Source: Chryseobacterium sp. (GTDB lineage: Bacteria > Bacteroidota > Bacteroidia > Flavobacteriales > Weeksellaceae). From it: 64,000 nt of DNA. Of this stretch, positions 34,044 through 43,093 are shown piece after piece. How positions within the stretch are numbered: the first letter of the stretch is position 1; every line of letters starts with the position of its first letter. The notes beneath the pieces were generated by a model. It saw nothing but the letters and a program-made list of their open reading frames with translations. It was not told where the DNA came from and made no database searches. The translations under genes were made by a program, and so were the position numbers. The stretch spans positions 62,001 through 126,000 of the forward strand of contig NZ_JAFAJM010000019.1 in assembly GCF_019236175.1 (NCBI RefSeq). The letters run 5' to 3'.

Positions 34044-35114
34044 ATGTTCAACACATTAGGTAATCTTCTTAGTCTTACAACATTTGGAGAAAGTCACGGA
34101 GTGGCTTACGGCGGTATCATTAATAATTTCCCGGCAGGTTTAACGGTCGACCTTAATCAGGTTCAATATGAATTGAACCGAAGAAAACCCGGCCAGTCTG
34201 CTATTGTTACCCAGAGAAAAGAAAGCGACACCGTAAAGTTTCTTTCAGGAATCTTTGACGGAAAAACAACAGGTACACCCATTGGTTTTATTATTGAAAA
34301 TGAAAATCAGAAATCAAAAGATTATGACCATATTGCAGGTGCATACCGTCCTAGTCATGCAGATTTCACTTATGATCAGAAATTTGGATTAAGAGACCAT
34401 CGCGGCGGAGGTAAATCTTCAGCAAGAGAAACAATGAACTGGGTAGTTGCAGGTGCTTTTGCCAAGCAATTATTACCGGAAATTGAAATCAATGCCTATG
34501 TTTCTTCTGTAGGGGATATCTTTTGTGAAAAACCTTATCAGGCTTTAGATTTTTCTAAAACCGAAAGTAATGATGTTCGTTGTCCTGATGAGGATACTGC
34601 CGAAAAAATGATTGCCAGAATCAAAGAAATCAAAAAAGAAGGCAATACCATCGGAGGAACTATTACCTGTGTTATTAAAAATGTTCCTGTAGGAATCGGT
34701 GAACCCATTTTCTCTAAGCTTCAGGCAGAGTTGGCAAAAGCAATGCTGAATATTAATGCCTGCAAAGGTTTTGAATATGGAAGCGGATTCTGTGGTGCCA
34801 AAATGACTGGTAAAGAACATAACGATGCTTTCAATACAGACTTTAGTACAAAATCTAATCTTTCAGGGGGAATTCAGGGCGGAATTTCAAACGGAATGGA
34901 TATTTATTTCCGTGTTGCTTTCAAACCTGTCGCCACTATTTTGAGACCTCAGGATAGTATAGATAAAGATGGAAACCCTGTTATTGTAGAAGGAAAGGGC
35001 CGTCATGACCCATGTGTCGTTCCAAGAGCTGTTCCTGTAGTGGAGGCTTTGGCTGCATTTGTCCTTGCTGATCTGTTTTTGATCAACAAAACAAGAAATA
35101 TCAATAACTTTTAA
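34044..35114 (+). CDS. aroC: Chorismate synthase
   Basis: The last step of the shikimate pathway, a reduced-FMN enzyme. The 356 residues include the three family signatures: [32 protein letters not shown] and the [14 protein letters not shown] end. R/H residues for FMN and EPSP are in [13 protein letters not shown]. It starts 41 nt after the membrane protein and is followed after 17 nt by a thioredoxin-like gene; operon membership is likely but not functional. Confidence 0.96.
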   Translation: MFNTLGNLLSLTTFGESHGVAYGGIINNFPAGLTVDLNQVQYELNRRKPGQSAIVTQRKESDTVKFLSGIFDGKTTGTPIGFIIENENQKSKDYDHIAGAYRPSHADFTYDQKFGLRDHRGGGKSSARETMNWVVAGAFAKQLLPEIEINAYVSSVGDIFCEKPYQALDFSKTESNDVRCPDEDTAEKMIARIKEIKKEGNTIGGTITCVIKNVPVGIGEPIFSKLQAELAKAMLNINACKGFEYGSGFCGAKMTGKEHNDAFNTDFSTKSNLSGGIQGGISNGMDIYFRVAFKPVATILRPQDSIDKDGNPVIVEGKGRHDPCVVPRAVPVVEALAAFVLADLFLINKTRNINNF

Positions 35115-35131
35115 CATAAATATTTTTAGTA

Positions 35132-35695
35132 ATGAAAAATTACTGGGATAAAGGAATTTCTTTTGAAGACTATCTTCAGATTGCAAAAGAAAGATTAGAA
35201 AATCCTGCTAACCAACAGGAGGCTGATTATAAACAATATTACGAACTGGGACTTCAAAGAATGGACAGAACGGTAAAAAAATATGTCCCGGATGAAGAAC
35301 AACGTAAAGAACTGGCTGACAAAAATTTTGACGGAAAGATTTTAATAATTTCCGAAGCATGGTGTGGTGATGCAAGCGCTACCGTACCTGCACTTTTCAA
35401 ATTCTTTGAAGGTCATAATGAAATCAGGGTCTTTTTAAGAGACAGTGATAAAAGCCTGATCAATCAGTTTTTAACAAATGGAACGGAATCTATTCCAAAA
35501 GTTATTATTCTGGATAAAGATTTCAATGTAAAAAACTCATGGGGACCACGCCCAAAATATGGTTATGAATTACTGATGAAGTATAAAGCCGATCCTGAGG
35601 GGTATCCTAAGGACAGTTTTTACAATGATCTTCAGATCTATTATGCAAAAAACAGAGGTAAAGATGCTGTTCAGGAAATCTTAGATTTACTATAA
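35132..35695 (+). CDS. Thioredoxin-like protein with single active-site Cys
   Basis: A 187-residue thioredoxin-fold protein. The usual CxxC is replaced by WCGDASATVPALF (C-G-D-A), leaving one Cys of the pair. The strand NEIRVFLRDSD, the cis-Pro turn SIPKVIIL and the end DLQIYYAKNRGKDAVQEILD fit the Bacteroidota thioredoxin-like family with a WCGDA motif. It has no signal peptide, so it is cytoplasmic. Function could be bacillithiol/thiol handling or a chaperone-like role; not clear. Confidence 0.82.
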   Translation: MKNYWDKGISFEDYLQIAKERLENPANQQEADYKQYYELGLQRMDRTVKKYVPDEEQRKELADKNFDGKILIISEAWCGDASATVPALFKFFEGHNEIRVFLRDSDKSLINQFLTNGTESIPKVIILDKDFNVKNSWGPRPKYGYELLMKYKADPEGYPKDSFYNDLQIYYAKNRGKDAVQEILDLL

Positions 35696-35736
35696 AAGAG
35701 CCCTGAATGATCATTTGACAATAAAAGAAATCGTGT

Positions 35737-36276
35737 ATGAAAAAGACTATTATTTATATTGTAATCATCGTCATTATTGGTATCATTACTTTGATACCGG
35801 GTGTAAGAGACTTTTTAAAAAATCAGTTCTTTCCGGTAGCTACCATTGAAAATGCAGTTCACATCAGTGAAGAAGATTATGATATTGATCTGAAAGGAAT
35901 CAATGCACCGAGTACTAACCTTAAAAACTTTAAGGACAAAGCTGTTTTCCTGAACTTCTGGGGAACCTGGTGTCCTCCCTGCAGAAAAGAATGGCCTACC
36001 ATTCAAAAGCTCTATGATACCCGAAAAGATCACGTAGATTTTGTACTTATTGCGATGAATGATAAGGAAGAAGATGTAAGAAAATTTTTGAAAGAAAATA
36101 ATTACACGGTTCCGGTATATATTGCTCAAAGCCCTATATCTGAAAAAATTCTGCCTAAAGTTTTTCCCACCACTTTCCTTTTGGATAAAACAGGCAGAAT
36201 AATTATCAAAGAAGACGCCTACAGAGATTGGAACACAGAGACTGTGCATCAGTTCATTGACAATATTATCAAATAG
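35737..36276 (+). CDS. TlpA-family thiol-disulfide oxidoreductase
   Basis: 179 residues with an uncleaved N-terminal anchor (IIYIVIIVIIGIITLIPG) and a periplasmic thioredoxin domain. The redox motif is WGTWCPPCRKEWP. The cis-Pro segment is VFPTTFLLDKTG. TlpA/ResA-type proteins reduce disulfides for cytochrome maturation or protect cell-envelope thiols. It follows the other thioredoxin-like gene by 41 nt. Confidence 0.9.
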   Translation: MKKTIIYIVIIVIIGIITLIPGVRDFLKNQFFPVATIENAVHISEEDYDIDLKGINAPSTNLKNFKDKAVFLNFWGTWCPPCRKEWPTIQKLYDTRKDHVDFVLIAMNDKEEDVRKFLKENNYTVPVYIAQSPISEKILPKVFPTTFLLDKTGRIIIKEDAYRDWNTETVHQFIDNIIK

Positions 36277-36361
36277 ACTTTTAACTAAATTTATAATTTA
36301 TTGGTACAGGATTTGTGAAGTTTACAGCATTGAAAAACTTATTTTAAAAACCAAACACAAA

Positions 36362-36703
36362 ATGAAATATTCAAAGTTAAATCTTGCAAAAGAAGCTATC
36401 AGTCACAAAGGTTTTATAAAAAAAATTCCTGATATTTTCAGAATGGTAAAAATGTGGAGAAAAGGTATGTATCCAATGAAATCCATAGATATCATTCTTC
36501 CTTTGCTGGGGATTTTATACGTCATCTCTCCTATTGATTTACTTCCTGAGTTTGCAATTCCTGTACTCGGAGTAATGGATGACTTAGCGGTATTGTCACT
36601 TACCATTCCTAAGCTCATCAAAGAAGTTGACAAATTTTTACTTTGGGAAGCCCAGCAAAAATATAGCGGGGTCAAAATAATTGATGCTGAAATCATAAAA
36701 TAA
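36362..36703 (+). CDS. YkvA-family (DUF1232) membrane protein
   Basis: 113 residues from ATG 36362; the frame continues upstream to 36257, but only this part is conserved. It has the DUF1232 core KSIDIILPLLGILYVISPID and LLPEFAIPVLGVMDDLAVLS, with two short hydrophobic segments. Function of the family is unknown. A strong terminator follows (36721-36746). Confidence 0.82.
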   Translation: MKYSKLNLAKEAISHKGFIKKIPDIFRMVKMWRKGMYPMKSIDIILPLLGILYVISPIDLLPEFAIPVLGVMDDLAVLSLTIPKLIKEVDKFLLWEAQQKYSGVKIIDAEIIK

Positions 36704-36720
36704 TAGTTATTATATAGTGT

Positions 36721-36746
36721 AAAACCATCCTTTCGGATGGTTTTTT
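36721..36746 (+). terminator. Terminator of the aroC-YkvA group
   Basis: AAAACCATCC / GGATGGTTTT with a TTTC loop and six T residues. Confidence 0.9.
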
Positions 36747-36768
36747 ATTTACAAATGAGCGATAAATT

Positions 36769-36799
36769 TTTGAGCCTTATTTCAATTCCTTAAATTTGC
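36769..36799 (+). promoter_or_regulatory. Promoter of the UMP synthase gene
   Basis: TTTG at 36769-36772 and TAAATTTGC at 36791-36799, 18-nt spacer, consensus Bacteroidota promoter about 20 nt before the ATG. Confidence 0.8.
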
Positions 36800-36817
36800 A
36801 ACATCTAATAAAAAATA

Positions 36818-38197
36818 ATGGAAAGTAAAAAAGAATTCTTCTTGGAGTGCTACAAACTAGGCATCATCAAATTTGGAAGGTTTACCTTAAAAAGTGGTAT
36901 TGAAAGTCCGTTTTATGTAGACTTAAGACCTTTGGCTTCAGATCCTAAAATTTTAAAAAATCTTGCAAACTATTTATTGGAAATGCTTCCGTTAGATAAT
37001 TTTGACCTGATTTGTGGAGTTCCTTACGCTGCACTTCCAATGGCTACTGCGATGTCATTGGAAAGCTACATTCCGTTAATCATTAAGAGAAAAGAAGCAA
37101 AAAGCTACGGAACCAAAAAACTAATTGAGGGAATTTATCAGAAAGGCCAGAATTGTCTGCTGGTAGAAGATGTAATCACTTCAGGAAAATCTTTGGTAGA
37201 AACAATTGCTGAAGTAGAGCAGGAAGATCTGAAGGTTTCGGATATTGTTGTAGTCCTGGACAGAGAGCAGGGTGGAAAACAATTGTTGGAAAGCAAAGGA
37301 TACAGAGTTCACACATTGTTCAATATCTCAGAAGTATGCGGAATTCTTCAGGAAACAGGAGAATTATCAGATGAAGAGGTAAAAAGAATTCAGGATTTTC
37401 TTCAGGGAAATCATATCCAGTTTGAAGAAGAAATCAGAGCTTCTTACGAACAAAAATTAAAAAACACCCAGCATTCTGTTTCGAAAAAATTACTGGAAAC
37501 GGCTATTGCAAAAAAATCTAATCTTATTGCATCTGCAGATGTCACCACTACTCAGGAGTTATTGGATTTAGCTGAAAAAGTAGGCCCGCATATTATTGCT
37601 TTAAAAACCCATATTGATATTATTTCCGATTTCGATTACGAAAAAACAATTAGCCCTTTAAAACAAATTGCAGCAAAACACCAGTTTTTATTAATGGAAG
37701 ACAGAAAATTTGCTGACATTGGAAACACTCAGGAGCTTCAGTTTACTAGTGGTGTATTCAAAATTACAGATTGGGCAGACTTCGTAACATCACAGGTAAT
37801 CGGAGGGTTCGAATCATTAGACTGCTTTACTAATGTAGGAGTGGTAGCTATTGTAGGAATGTCTTCAAAAGGAACGTTGACAACAGCGAGCTACCGTGAA
37901 GAGGCTTTAAAAATCGCTTCATCTCACCCGAATGTAATCGGCGGAGTATCTCAGAATAAAATTCCTGAAGATCTTCTATTATTTACTCCGGGGGTTAATT
38001 TGGCAGACTCAGGAGATGGCAAAGGTCAGCAGTATAATACTCCGGAACAGGTCTTTAAAACTTTACATACAGATTTTATCATTGTAGGAAGAGGAATCTA
38101 TAAATCTGACGATCCTGAAACCTCTGCGATTACCTATAAAACAGAAGGTTGGAATGCGTATATTAATTCTTTGGAAAAAAAAGCAATTCAGAATTAA
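36818..38197 (+). CDS. Bifunctional UMP synthase: OPRT fused to OMP decarboxylase
   Basis: A 459-residue fusion for the last two pyrimidine steps (orotate to OMP to UMP). N-terminal orotate phosphoribosyltransferase (about residues 1-200): GRFTLKSGIESPFYVDLRPL, PRPP loop LVEDVITSGKSLVETI. C-terminal OMP decarboxylase (about residues 225-459): IASADVTTTQELLDL, ALKTHIDII, the catalytic MEDRKFADIGNT, and GQQYNTPEQVF with IIVGRGIYKSDDPE. The order and the DRKFADIGNT motif resemble eukaryotic UMPS rather than separate bacterial pyrE and pyrF. It has its own promoter and stands alone. Confidence 0.93.
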   Translation: MESKKEFFLECYKLGIIKFGRFTLKSGIESPFYVDLRPLASDPKILKNLANYLLEMLPLDNFDLICGVPYAALPMATAMSLESYIPLIIKRKEAKSYGTKKLIEGIYQKGQNCLLVEDVITSGKSLVETIAEVEQEDLKVSDIVVVLDREQGGKQLLESKGYRVHTLFNISEVCGILQETGELSDEEVKRIQDFLQGNHIQFEEEIRASYEQKLKNTQHSVSKKLLETAIAKKSNLIASADVTTTQELLDLAEKVGPHIIALKTHIDIISDFDYEKTISPLKQIAAKHQFLLMEDRKFADIGNTQELQFTSGVFKITDWADFVTSQVIGGFESLDCFTNVGVVAIVGMSSKGTLTTASYREEALKIASSHPNVIGGVSQNKIPEDLLLFTPGVNLADSGDGKGQQYNTPEQVFKTLHTDFIIVGRGIYKSDDPETSAITYKTEGWNAYINSLEKKAIQN

Positions 38198-38225
38198 AAA
38201 CCTGTAAAGTATATACAAAATAAGC

Positions 38226-38233
38226 TATATTTG
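38226..38233 (+). promoter_or_regulatory. Candidate -7 box before the M1-like gene
   Basis: TATATTTG matches TAnnTTTG, 20 nt before the TTG start. A convincing -33 box is not seen. Confidence 0.45.
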
Positions 38234-38252
38234 GTGCTTTATCACGAAATAT

Positions 38253-41075
38253 TTGAAAAAGATCAGCATTTGTCTTATTTTGTTATTTGGAGTTGCTCAG
38301 GTTTCTGCACAGAAAGACAGTATATATATTCAAGCAAAACTATCTTCTGACAGAAAAACACTTGAAGTCAGTCAGGAAATAGTGTATTATAATCATTCTG
38401 ATAAAGATCTTCATACCTTAAAACTCTTAAACTGGGTTTCTGCCTATAACAAACGGGGAACTTCATTAGTTTACAGAAAACTGGAAGACAGAAACAGTGA
38501 TCTGCATTTTGCAAAGTCTGATCAATTGGGTAAACTATTGGAATTGGACATTAAAAATTCAGACCACCAATCTGTTGCTGTCGGTAATCTTTCCGATGAG
38601 AATCTTTTTATTCCTCTGAAAGAAGCCTTACAACCGGGTAAAGCCGTTACTATGCAGTTACAATACCGGATACAGCTACCTGATAAGCAATTTACAGGAT
38701 ATGGTACATCCGCTCGGAATACTGCCTTAAAATACTTTTTTATTGTTCCGGATCATTTTGATCCGGACAATATTTCTCAAAAAAATTATCTTGATACCGA
38801 AGAGCCTGTAAGTTTTAATACTTTCTGGACGATCAATTTTGATATTCCTGTCAGTAGCTTTATTGAAGGAAACCTTCCGCAAATCCAGATGAATTCCTTT
38901 CAAGGATATCTGGATTCCGATCCTGAATTTGTTATTTCCACTAATTCGTATCCTATCATTAAGGCTGATGTAGACGGAACTATTACTGATATTAAATTTG
39001 GCTATAACCTCAGACCTGAAGAAAAAGAAAACCTTGAGTTTTATCTTCCCTTACAATTAAAATTCCTTAAAGATAAAATTGGTTTCCTTCCCAACAGCCT
39101 CTTTATTTCTGATAAATTCAGAGAGAAAGAAGACTTTTTTGGAAATAATGATATTGCATTCTGGAAATTCAGATTTCAGCTATTTACCGATGCGGAAAAA
39201 ACAGATCTCGACTATTTCGGAATCATCACAAAAAAAATTCTTGATGAGAATATTATTGCAGATAAAGAAAAAGACCATTGGTTTAAAAACGGATTAAAAT
39301 CATATCTTGAAATTCAATACCTAAAAAAGTTTTACAATGACACAAAGCTTTTAGGAAGTCTTCCTGAAAATAAAATATTCGGAATAAAGCCTCTAAAAAT
39401 ATTTCATGCTTCCAAAGTAAAACTACTGGATCGTTACGGGCTAACCTATCAGTATATCATGCTTCAGAACCTTGATCAGAAAATTGATGAAAATTTTTCT
39501 TCGCTCAGCAATTTCAACGACATGGCTATCAGTGGTTTTGAAACCGGAAGTTTATTCAATTACTCTGCGGATAAAATGGGCTATGATAAGTTCAATACGA
39601 TTATAAAAAATTATATTACTATTCATTCAGGACAAAAAATTAACCCTGAAGAATTCCTGAAGGATCTTTCTGAAAAAGACAAAAACACACGATATCTGAC
39701 TGATTTTTTCAGGCAAAAAAACAGAGTTGATTTCAAGCTGAAACATATTAAAAAAGAGAATGATTCTTTACAGATCAAAATCGTTAAAAACACGGATGCA
39801 GCGATTCCAGTAAAACTGGAAACCCAAACCAGAGAAGGTGATAAGAAAGCTTACTGGATCGAAACTGAAGAAAACCAAAGTATTACCAATCTCTCTCTAC
39901 CGGCTTCGGATAACATTTACAAAGTCACCTTAAACAGTGGTTATATCTTTCCGGAGTCCAATTACAGAGATAACTTTCTATATGCAAAAGGATTATTCTC
40001 CAATGCAAAAAAAATCAAGCTTAAACTTATAAAAGATATTCCTAATCCGGAATATAATGAAATCTATATAAGTCCCAGAGTTCGTTTTAATAATACCTAT
40101 GATAAATTCCTTTTGGGAGTTAATTTAAAAAACCAGTCTTTCTTTGATCAGAAATTTTTGTATTCATTTACTCCAACCTATAGTACGGGAACAGGACAAC
40201 TGACTGGCTCAGGAGCAATCTCCTATTCTTTTCTTCCCGCTGAAAGTATTATCAGAAGTCTTACATTCGGGGTATCCGGAGCTTATTTTCATTATGACTA
40301 TGGGTTAGCGTATAGAAAAGGGACTGTACTCTCATCCATCAGTTTCAGAAAGAACCCGAGAAGTACAGTAAGCCGAAGCATAGGTCTTTCTTATAACTAC
40401 TTTGAAAGAGATCTGAACCCGGTAATGATTGCCAATGATGATTACAAAAAATATAATCTCTGGAGTTTCGGCTACGGCTACAGTGACAGCCAGATGATAC
40501 ATGAAAAAAGCTTTAGCCTGAGTACACAGGGAATGGAGGATTTCAACAAACTTACTGCTGAAGGATTCTATCGTTGGGAATTTGCGCCTAAACAAAAATT
40601 AAGTCTTCGCTTATTTGCCGGCTATTTTATCAAAAACAATACGAGAAACGATTTGTTTAATTACGGAATTTCCAGAGTCTCGAATTATGCGTTTTCATAC
40701 AGTCTTTTAGGAGAAAGTGCGAATAGCGGCATTCTTTCCCAGCAGTTTATTTTGGCAGACGGAGGGTTTAAATCATTTATTCCGGGAACAGTCAATCAAT
40801 GGATTACATCTTTTAATGTAGACTCCAGTATCTGGAAAATATTCCATGTTTATGCTGATGCCGGTTTATATAAAAATCAGGGACGTGATCCAAAATTCAT
40901 TTGGGACAGCGGAATCAAAGTAAGAATTATTCCTGATTTTCTTGAAGTATACTTCCCCGTACAATCTTCACTGGGATTTGAGCCGGGCTTTAAAGATTAT
41001 GCAAAGCGAATCAGATATACTCTTGTTCTTAATTTAGGATCAATAATCAATGCTGCCAGAAGAGGCTGGTATTAA
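38253..41075 (+). CDS. M1-aminopeptidase-like protein with C-terminal beta-barrel (TTG start)
   Basis: 940 residues. Signal peptide MKKISICLILLFGVAQVSA, then Q; the first codon is TTG 38253, no ATG fits. The N-terminal part follows the M1 peptidase plan: beta-sandwich domains, and a helical segment with DHWFKNGLKSYLEIQYLKKF, which lines up with the W-x-NEG(L/F)-x-x-Y-x-E helix. The usual HExxH helix is not seen in the preceding FGIITKKILDENII, and the NEG glutamate is missing, so peptidase activity is doubtful. About 380 C-terminal residues form outer-membrane-type strands ending in GSIINAARRGWY. It could be a surface or translocation scaffold. Confidence 0.72.
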   Translation: MKKISICLILLFGVAQVSAQKDSIYIQAKLSSDRKTLEVSQEIVYYNHSDKDLHTLKLLNWVSAYNKRGTSLVYRKLEDRNSDLHFAKSDQLGKLLELDIKNSDHQSVAVGNLSDENLFIPLKEALQPGKAVTMQLQYRIQLPDKQFTGYGTSARNTALKYFFIVPDHFDPDNISQKNYLDTEEPVSFNTFWTINFDIPVSSFIEGNLPQIQMNSFQGYLDSDPEFVISTNSYPIIKADVDGTITDIKFGYNLRPEEKENLEFYLPLQLKFLKDKIGFLPNSLFISDKFREKEDFFGNNDIAFWKFRFQLFTDAEKTDLDYFGIITKKILDENIIADKEKDHWFKNGLKSYLEIQYLKKFYNDTKLLGSLPENKIFGIKPLKIFHASKVKLLDRYGLTYQYIMLQNLDQKIDENFSSLSNFNDMAISGFETGSLFNYSADKMGYDKFNTIIKNYITIHSGQKINPEEFLKDLSEKDKNTRYLTDFFRQKNRVDFKLKHIKKENDSLQIKIVKNTDAAIPVKLETQTREGDKKAYWIETEENQSITNLSLPASDNIYKVTLNSGYIFPESNYRDNFLYAKGLFSNAKKIKLKLIKDIPNPEYNEIYISPRVRFNNTYDKFLLGVNLKNQSFFDQKFLYSFTPTYSTGTGQLTGSGAISYSFLPAESIIRSLTFGVSGAYFHYDYGLAYRKGTVLSSISFRKNPRSTVSRSIGLSYNYFERDLNPVMIANDDYKKYNLWSFGYGYSDSQMIHEKSFSLSTQGMEDFNKLTAEGFYRWEFAPKQKLSLRLFAGYFIKNNTRNDLFNYGISRVSNYAFSYSLLGESANSGILSQQFILADGGFKSFIPGTVNQWITSFNVDSSIWKIFHVYADAGLYKNQGRDPKFIWDSGIKVRIIPDFLEVYFPVQSSLGFEPGFKDYAKRIRYTLVLNLGSIINAARRGWY

Positions 41076-41076
41076 A

Positions 41077-41114
41077 TAAAAAAGAACAGCTCTCTATTGG
41101 AACAGCTGTTCTTC
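41077..41114 (-). terminator. Terminator between the M1-like gene and the LTD protein
   Basis: AAGAACAGCT / AGCTGTTCTT with a 12-nt loop. The A-run at 41077-41082 gives T residues on the minus strand, so it fits the minus-strand gene best. Confidence 0.75.
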
Positions 41115-41128
41115 AACTATAAAAATAC

Positions 41129-41938
41129 TTAATCTCTTACTATTTTTTGAGAAATAGGAACATTATTAATCGTTCCTGTTACAATATAGGAGCCTTTAGG
41201 CAGGTCTGTGATATCCATACTTAAAGCAGTTTTTGTAGGTGATTTTTTGATCACTCTCCTGAAAGAATCATATATTCTGGCATCCGTAATCTCTGATCCA
41301 AAAATAATTTCATTTCCTTTTATATACGGATTTTGAACAAATCCTGTTTTGGCATTTCCTTCCAGAGAGAAATCTGCCATATTATTTTCATTATTTCCTG
41401 CAATTCTCACAATCCCGGTTGTAGGAGTCGGAGACGGGGCAGGTCCGTCACCTTTAAACTGGTCAGCATTGGAACCATACCCTACAAAATCCAGTAGATT
41501 GGAAGAGGAAGGTCCCGGAACCTGTATATTATTATTCGCTAAAGCAATTTTTCCGGAGACCCCTGAGATTCTTATTCCGCTTGATTTATTAAGACTTCCG
41601 TCAAAATTAATGACTTTAGTAGCAATAAAATCGGGAGTTGGTAACTCCACAGAACTTCCTGTTATTGCGGCTTCCTGTATCAGATAAGTTTGTTCGGGAT
41701 TTAAAGTAATATCCGGCAATGTATGGTATTGTGTAAAAGCCCCCACTGCAGGTGCATATTGAATAGTAGCTCCGGATAATGAAACCGGTGCCGAACCTAT
41801 ATTTTTTAAAATGATATAATTATTTTTCAAGATGGCACCTGAGTTCTCATTGCCACCATAGATCTCATTAATCACAATTTGGGCATTGACAAATACAGTC
41901 ATCAGTACCAGCCCGGCAATAGTAAATGTTTTTTTCAT
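41129..41938 (-). CDS. Lamin-tail-domain secreted protein with T9SS sorting domain
   Basis: 269 residues from the ATG at 41938 (signal MKKTFTIAGLVLMTVFVNA, then Q). A lamin-tail (LTD)-like domain starts the mature part: IVINEIYGGNENSGAILKNN with NYIILKNIGS and APVSLSGATIQY. The C-terminus (DITDLPKGSYIVTGTINNVP, then ISQKIVRD) is a type A sorting domain, so the protein should be exported by the T9SS and anchored or released at the surface. It is one of three neighbouring cargo genes with almost the same tail. Function unknown. Confidence 0.82.
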   Translation of the reverse strand: MKKTFTIAGLVLMTVFVNAQIVINEIYGGNENSGAILKNNYIILKNIGSAPVSLSGATIQYAPAVGAFTQYHTLPDITLNPEQTYLIQEAAITGSSVELPTPDFIATKVINFDGSLNKSSGIRISGVSGKIALANNNIQVPGPSSSNLLDFVGYGSNADQFKGDGPAPSPTPTTGIVRIAGNNENNMADFSLEGNAKTGFVQNPYIKGNEIIFGSEITDARIYDSFRRVIKKSPTKTALSMDITDLPKGSYIVTGTINNVPISQKIVRD

Positions 41939-42001
41939 CAGAGTAAACTTTAGTAATAGTTTTCTATTCAAAATCATCAAAAATAGTACCACAGCGTATT
42001 G

Positions 42002-42032
42002 AAAAAATCACCCGCTTCTCGAAGCGGGTGAT
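42002..42032 (-). terminator. Terminator of the 42887 gene
   Basis: ATCACCCGCTTC-TC-GAAGCGGGTGAT, a 12-bp perfect stem, with a minus-strand T-run. Confidence 0.9.
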
Positions 42033-42056
42033 CTGTATTTCTGTATCCTGAAAAAA

Positions 42057-42887
42057 TTAATCTTTCATAATTTTCTGAGATACCGGCTCACCGTTCAGGG
42101 TACCTGTTACAATATAAATTCCTTTAGACAGATCTGCTACATTCAGAGATGTATCCTTTTTTACTGAAGCAGATTTCAGCAATTTTCCGCTGACACTGAA
42201 AATTTTAATTTCCGATGGTAATCCGAACTGAATTTCGTTATCTGTCACATGAGAATTCTTTACCAGAGTCTCAGTCTTTACATTTTTAATCTCTGAAACA
42301 GCTAAGCTTGAAGCAGTTCCTGAAACAGTAACATTATCTAGTCTTATTGTCCCGCTCCCAGCATAATTGCTTGAATTTATTGCTTTATAAGTACTGGTAG
42401 AAGGTTCAAAAACAGAAACGAGCCTGAATCCAAAGCCTGCATTATTATCTGCTGCAGGAATAGAATTTTGAATGGTCGTCCATGCAGTGGGAAGTCCCAC
42501 TACAGAAGGGCTTCCTACATCCGTCCATGTAGTGCCATCTGTGGTATACTGCATCTGAAAGTACATTGATCCGGTATTTGAACCGGCAATATCCACAGAC
42601 ACCGAAATGCCTGTATATCCTGCAGTACTCACATCAAACTTAAAACCTGCTGTACCGGATGCTGTTCCTTGTGCAGGAAATGAAGTGGCACTCCATGATT
42701 TTCCTGATGAGGGATTTCCTGACGGATACTGGGTACCCGAAGCTTTAGTCGTAACAAAACTTGCTGTTCCCGCTCCGGTGGACGGAGTAATATTACCTGC
42801 ATCAAAATTCCATTGGGTAATTGTTGTCTGGGCAAACATAGCCGATGAGGCTGCTATAGCAAGCCATAGAGAATAAAAGGTTTTCAT
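42057..42887 (-). CDS. T9SS-secreted protein, beta-sandwich type
   Basis: 276 residues. Signal MKTFYSLWLAIAASSAMFA, then Q. The mature region is Thr/Ser/Gly-rich beta sheet (TQWNFDAGNITPSTGAGTAS and GNPSSGKSWSATSFPAQGTA) and looks like a jelly-roll/adhesin-type module. The C-terminus (ADLSKGIYIVTGTLNGEPVS, then QKIMKD) is a type A T9SS sorting domain. It lies between two related cargo genes. No catalytic motif is recognised. Confidence 0.78.
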   Translation of the reverse strand: MKTFYSLWLAIAASSAMFAQTTITQWNFDAGNITPSTGAGTASFVTTKASGTQYPSGNPSSGKSWSATSFPAQGTASGTAGFKFDVSTAGYTGISVSVDIAGSNTGSMYFQMQYTTDGTTWTDVGSPSVVGLPTAWTTIQNSIPAADNNAGFGFRLVSVFEPSTSTYKAINSSNYAGSGTIRLDNVTVSGTASSLAVSEIKNVKTETLVKNSHVTDNEIQFGLPSEIKIFSVSGKLLKSASVKKDTSLNVADLSKGIYIVTGTLNGEPVSQKIMKD

Positions 42888-43040
42888 AAATAATTTTTTT
42901 TAAAATTTGCCAGATAAAACTACAAAAAAAGCATCCCCGTCCTTTGGTGATGCTTTAATATTTAATAATAATTTAAAGTTAAATTAAAATCAATTTAACA
43001 TATTGTTTTTCAATACATTAACCTTTTATTTTAGTATATA

Positions 43041-43072
43041 AAAAATCATCCGCTTCAATGAAACGGATGATG
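43041..43072 (-). terminator. Terminator of the 43870 gene
   Basis: ATCATCCG / CGGATGAT, extended by TTC/GAA around one mismatch, with a minus-strand T-run. Confidence 0.8.
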
Positions 43073-43093
43073 TATATTTTTATCTAAAAAGAA

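Noticed and set aside
35815..36249. 144-residue minus-strand frame
   Set aside because: Antisense to the TlpA gene with its conserved CPPC motif; shadow of a real gene.
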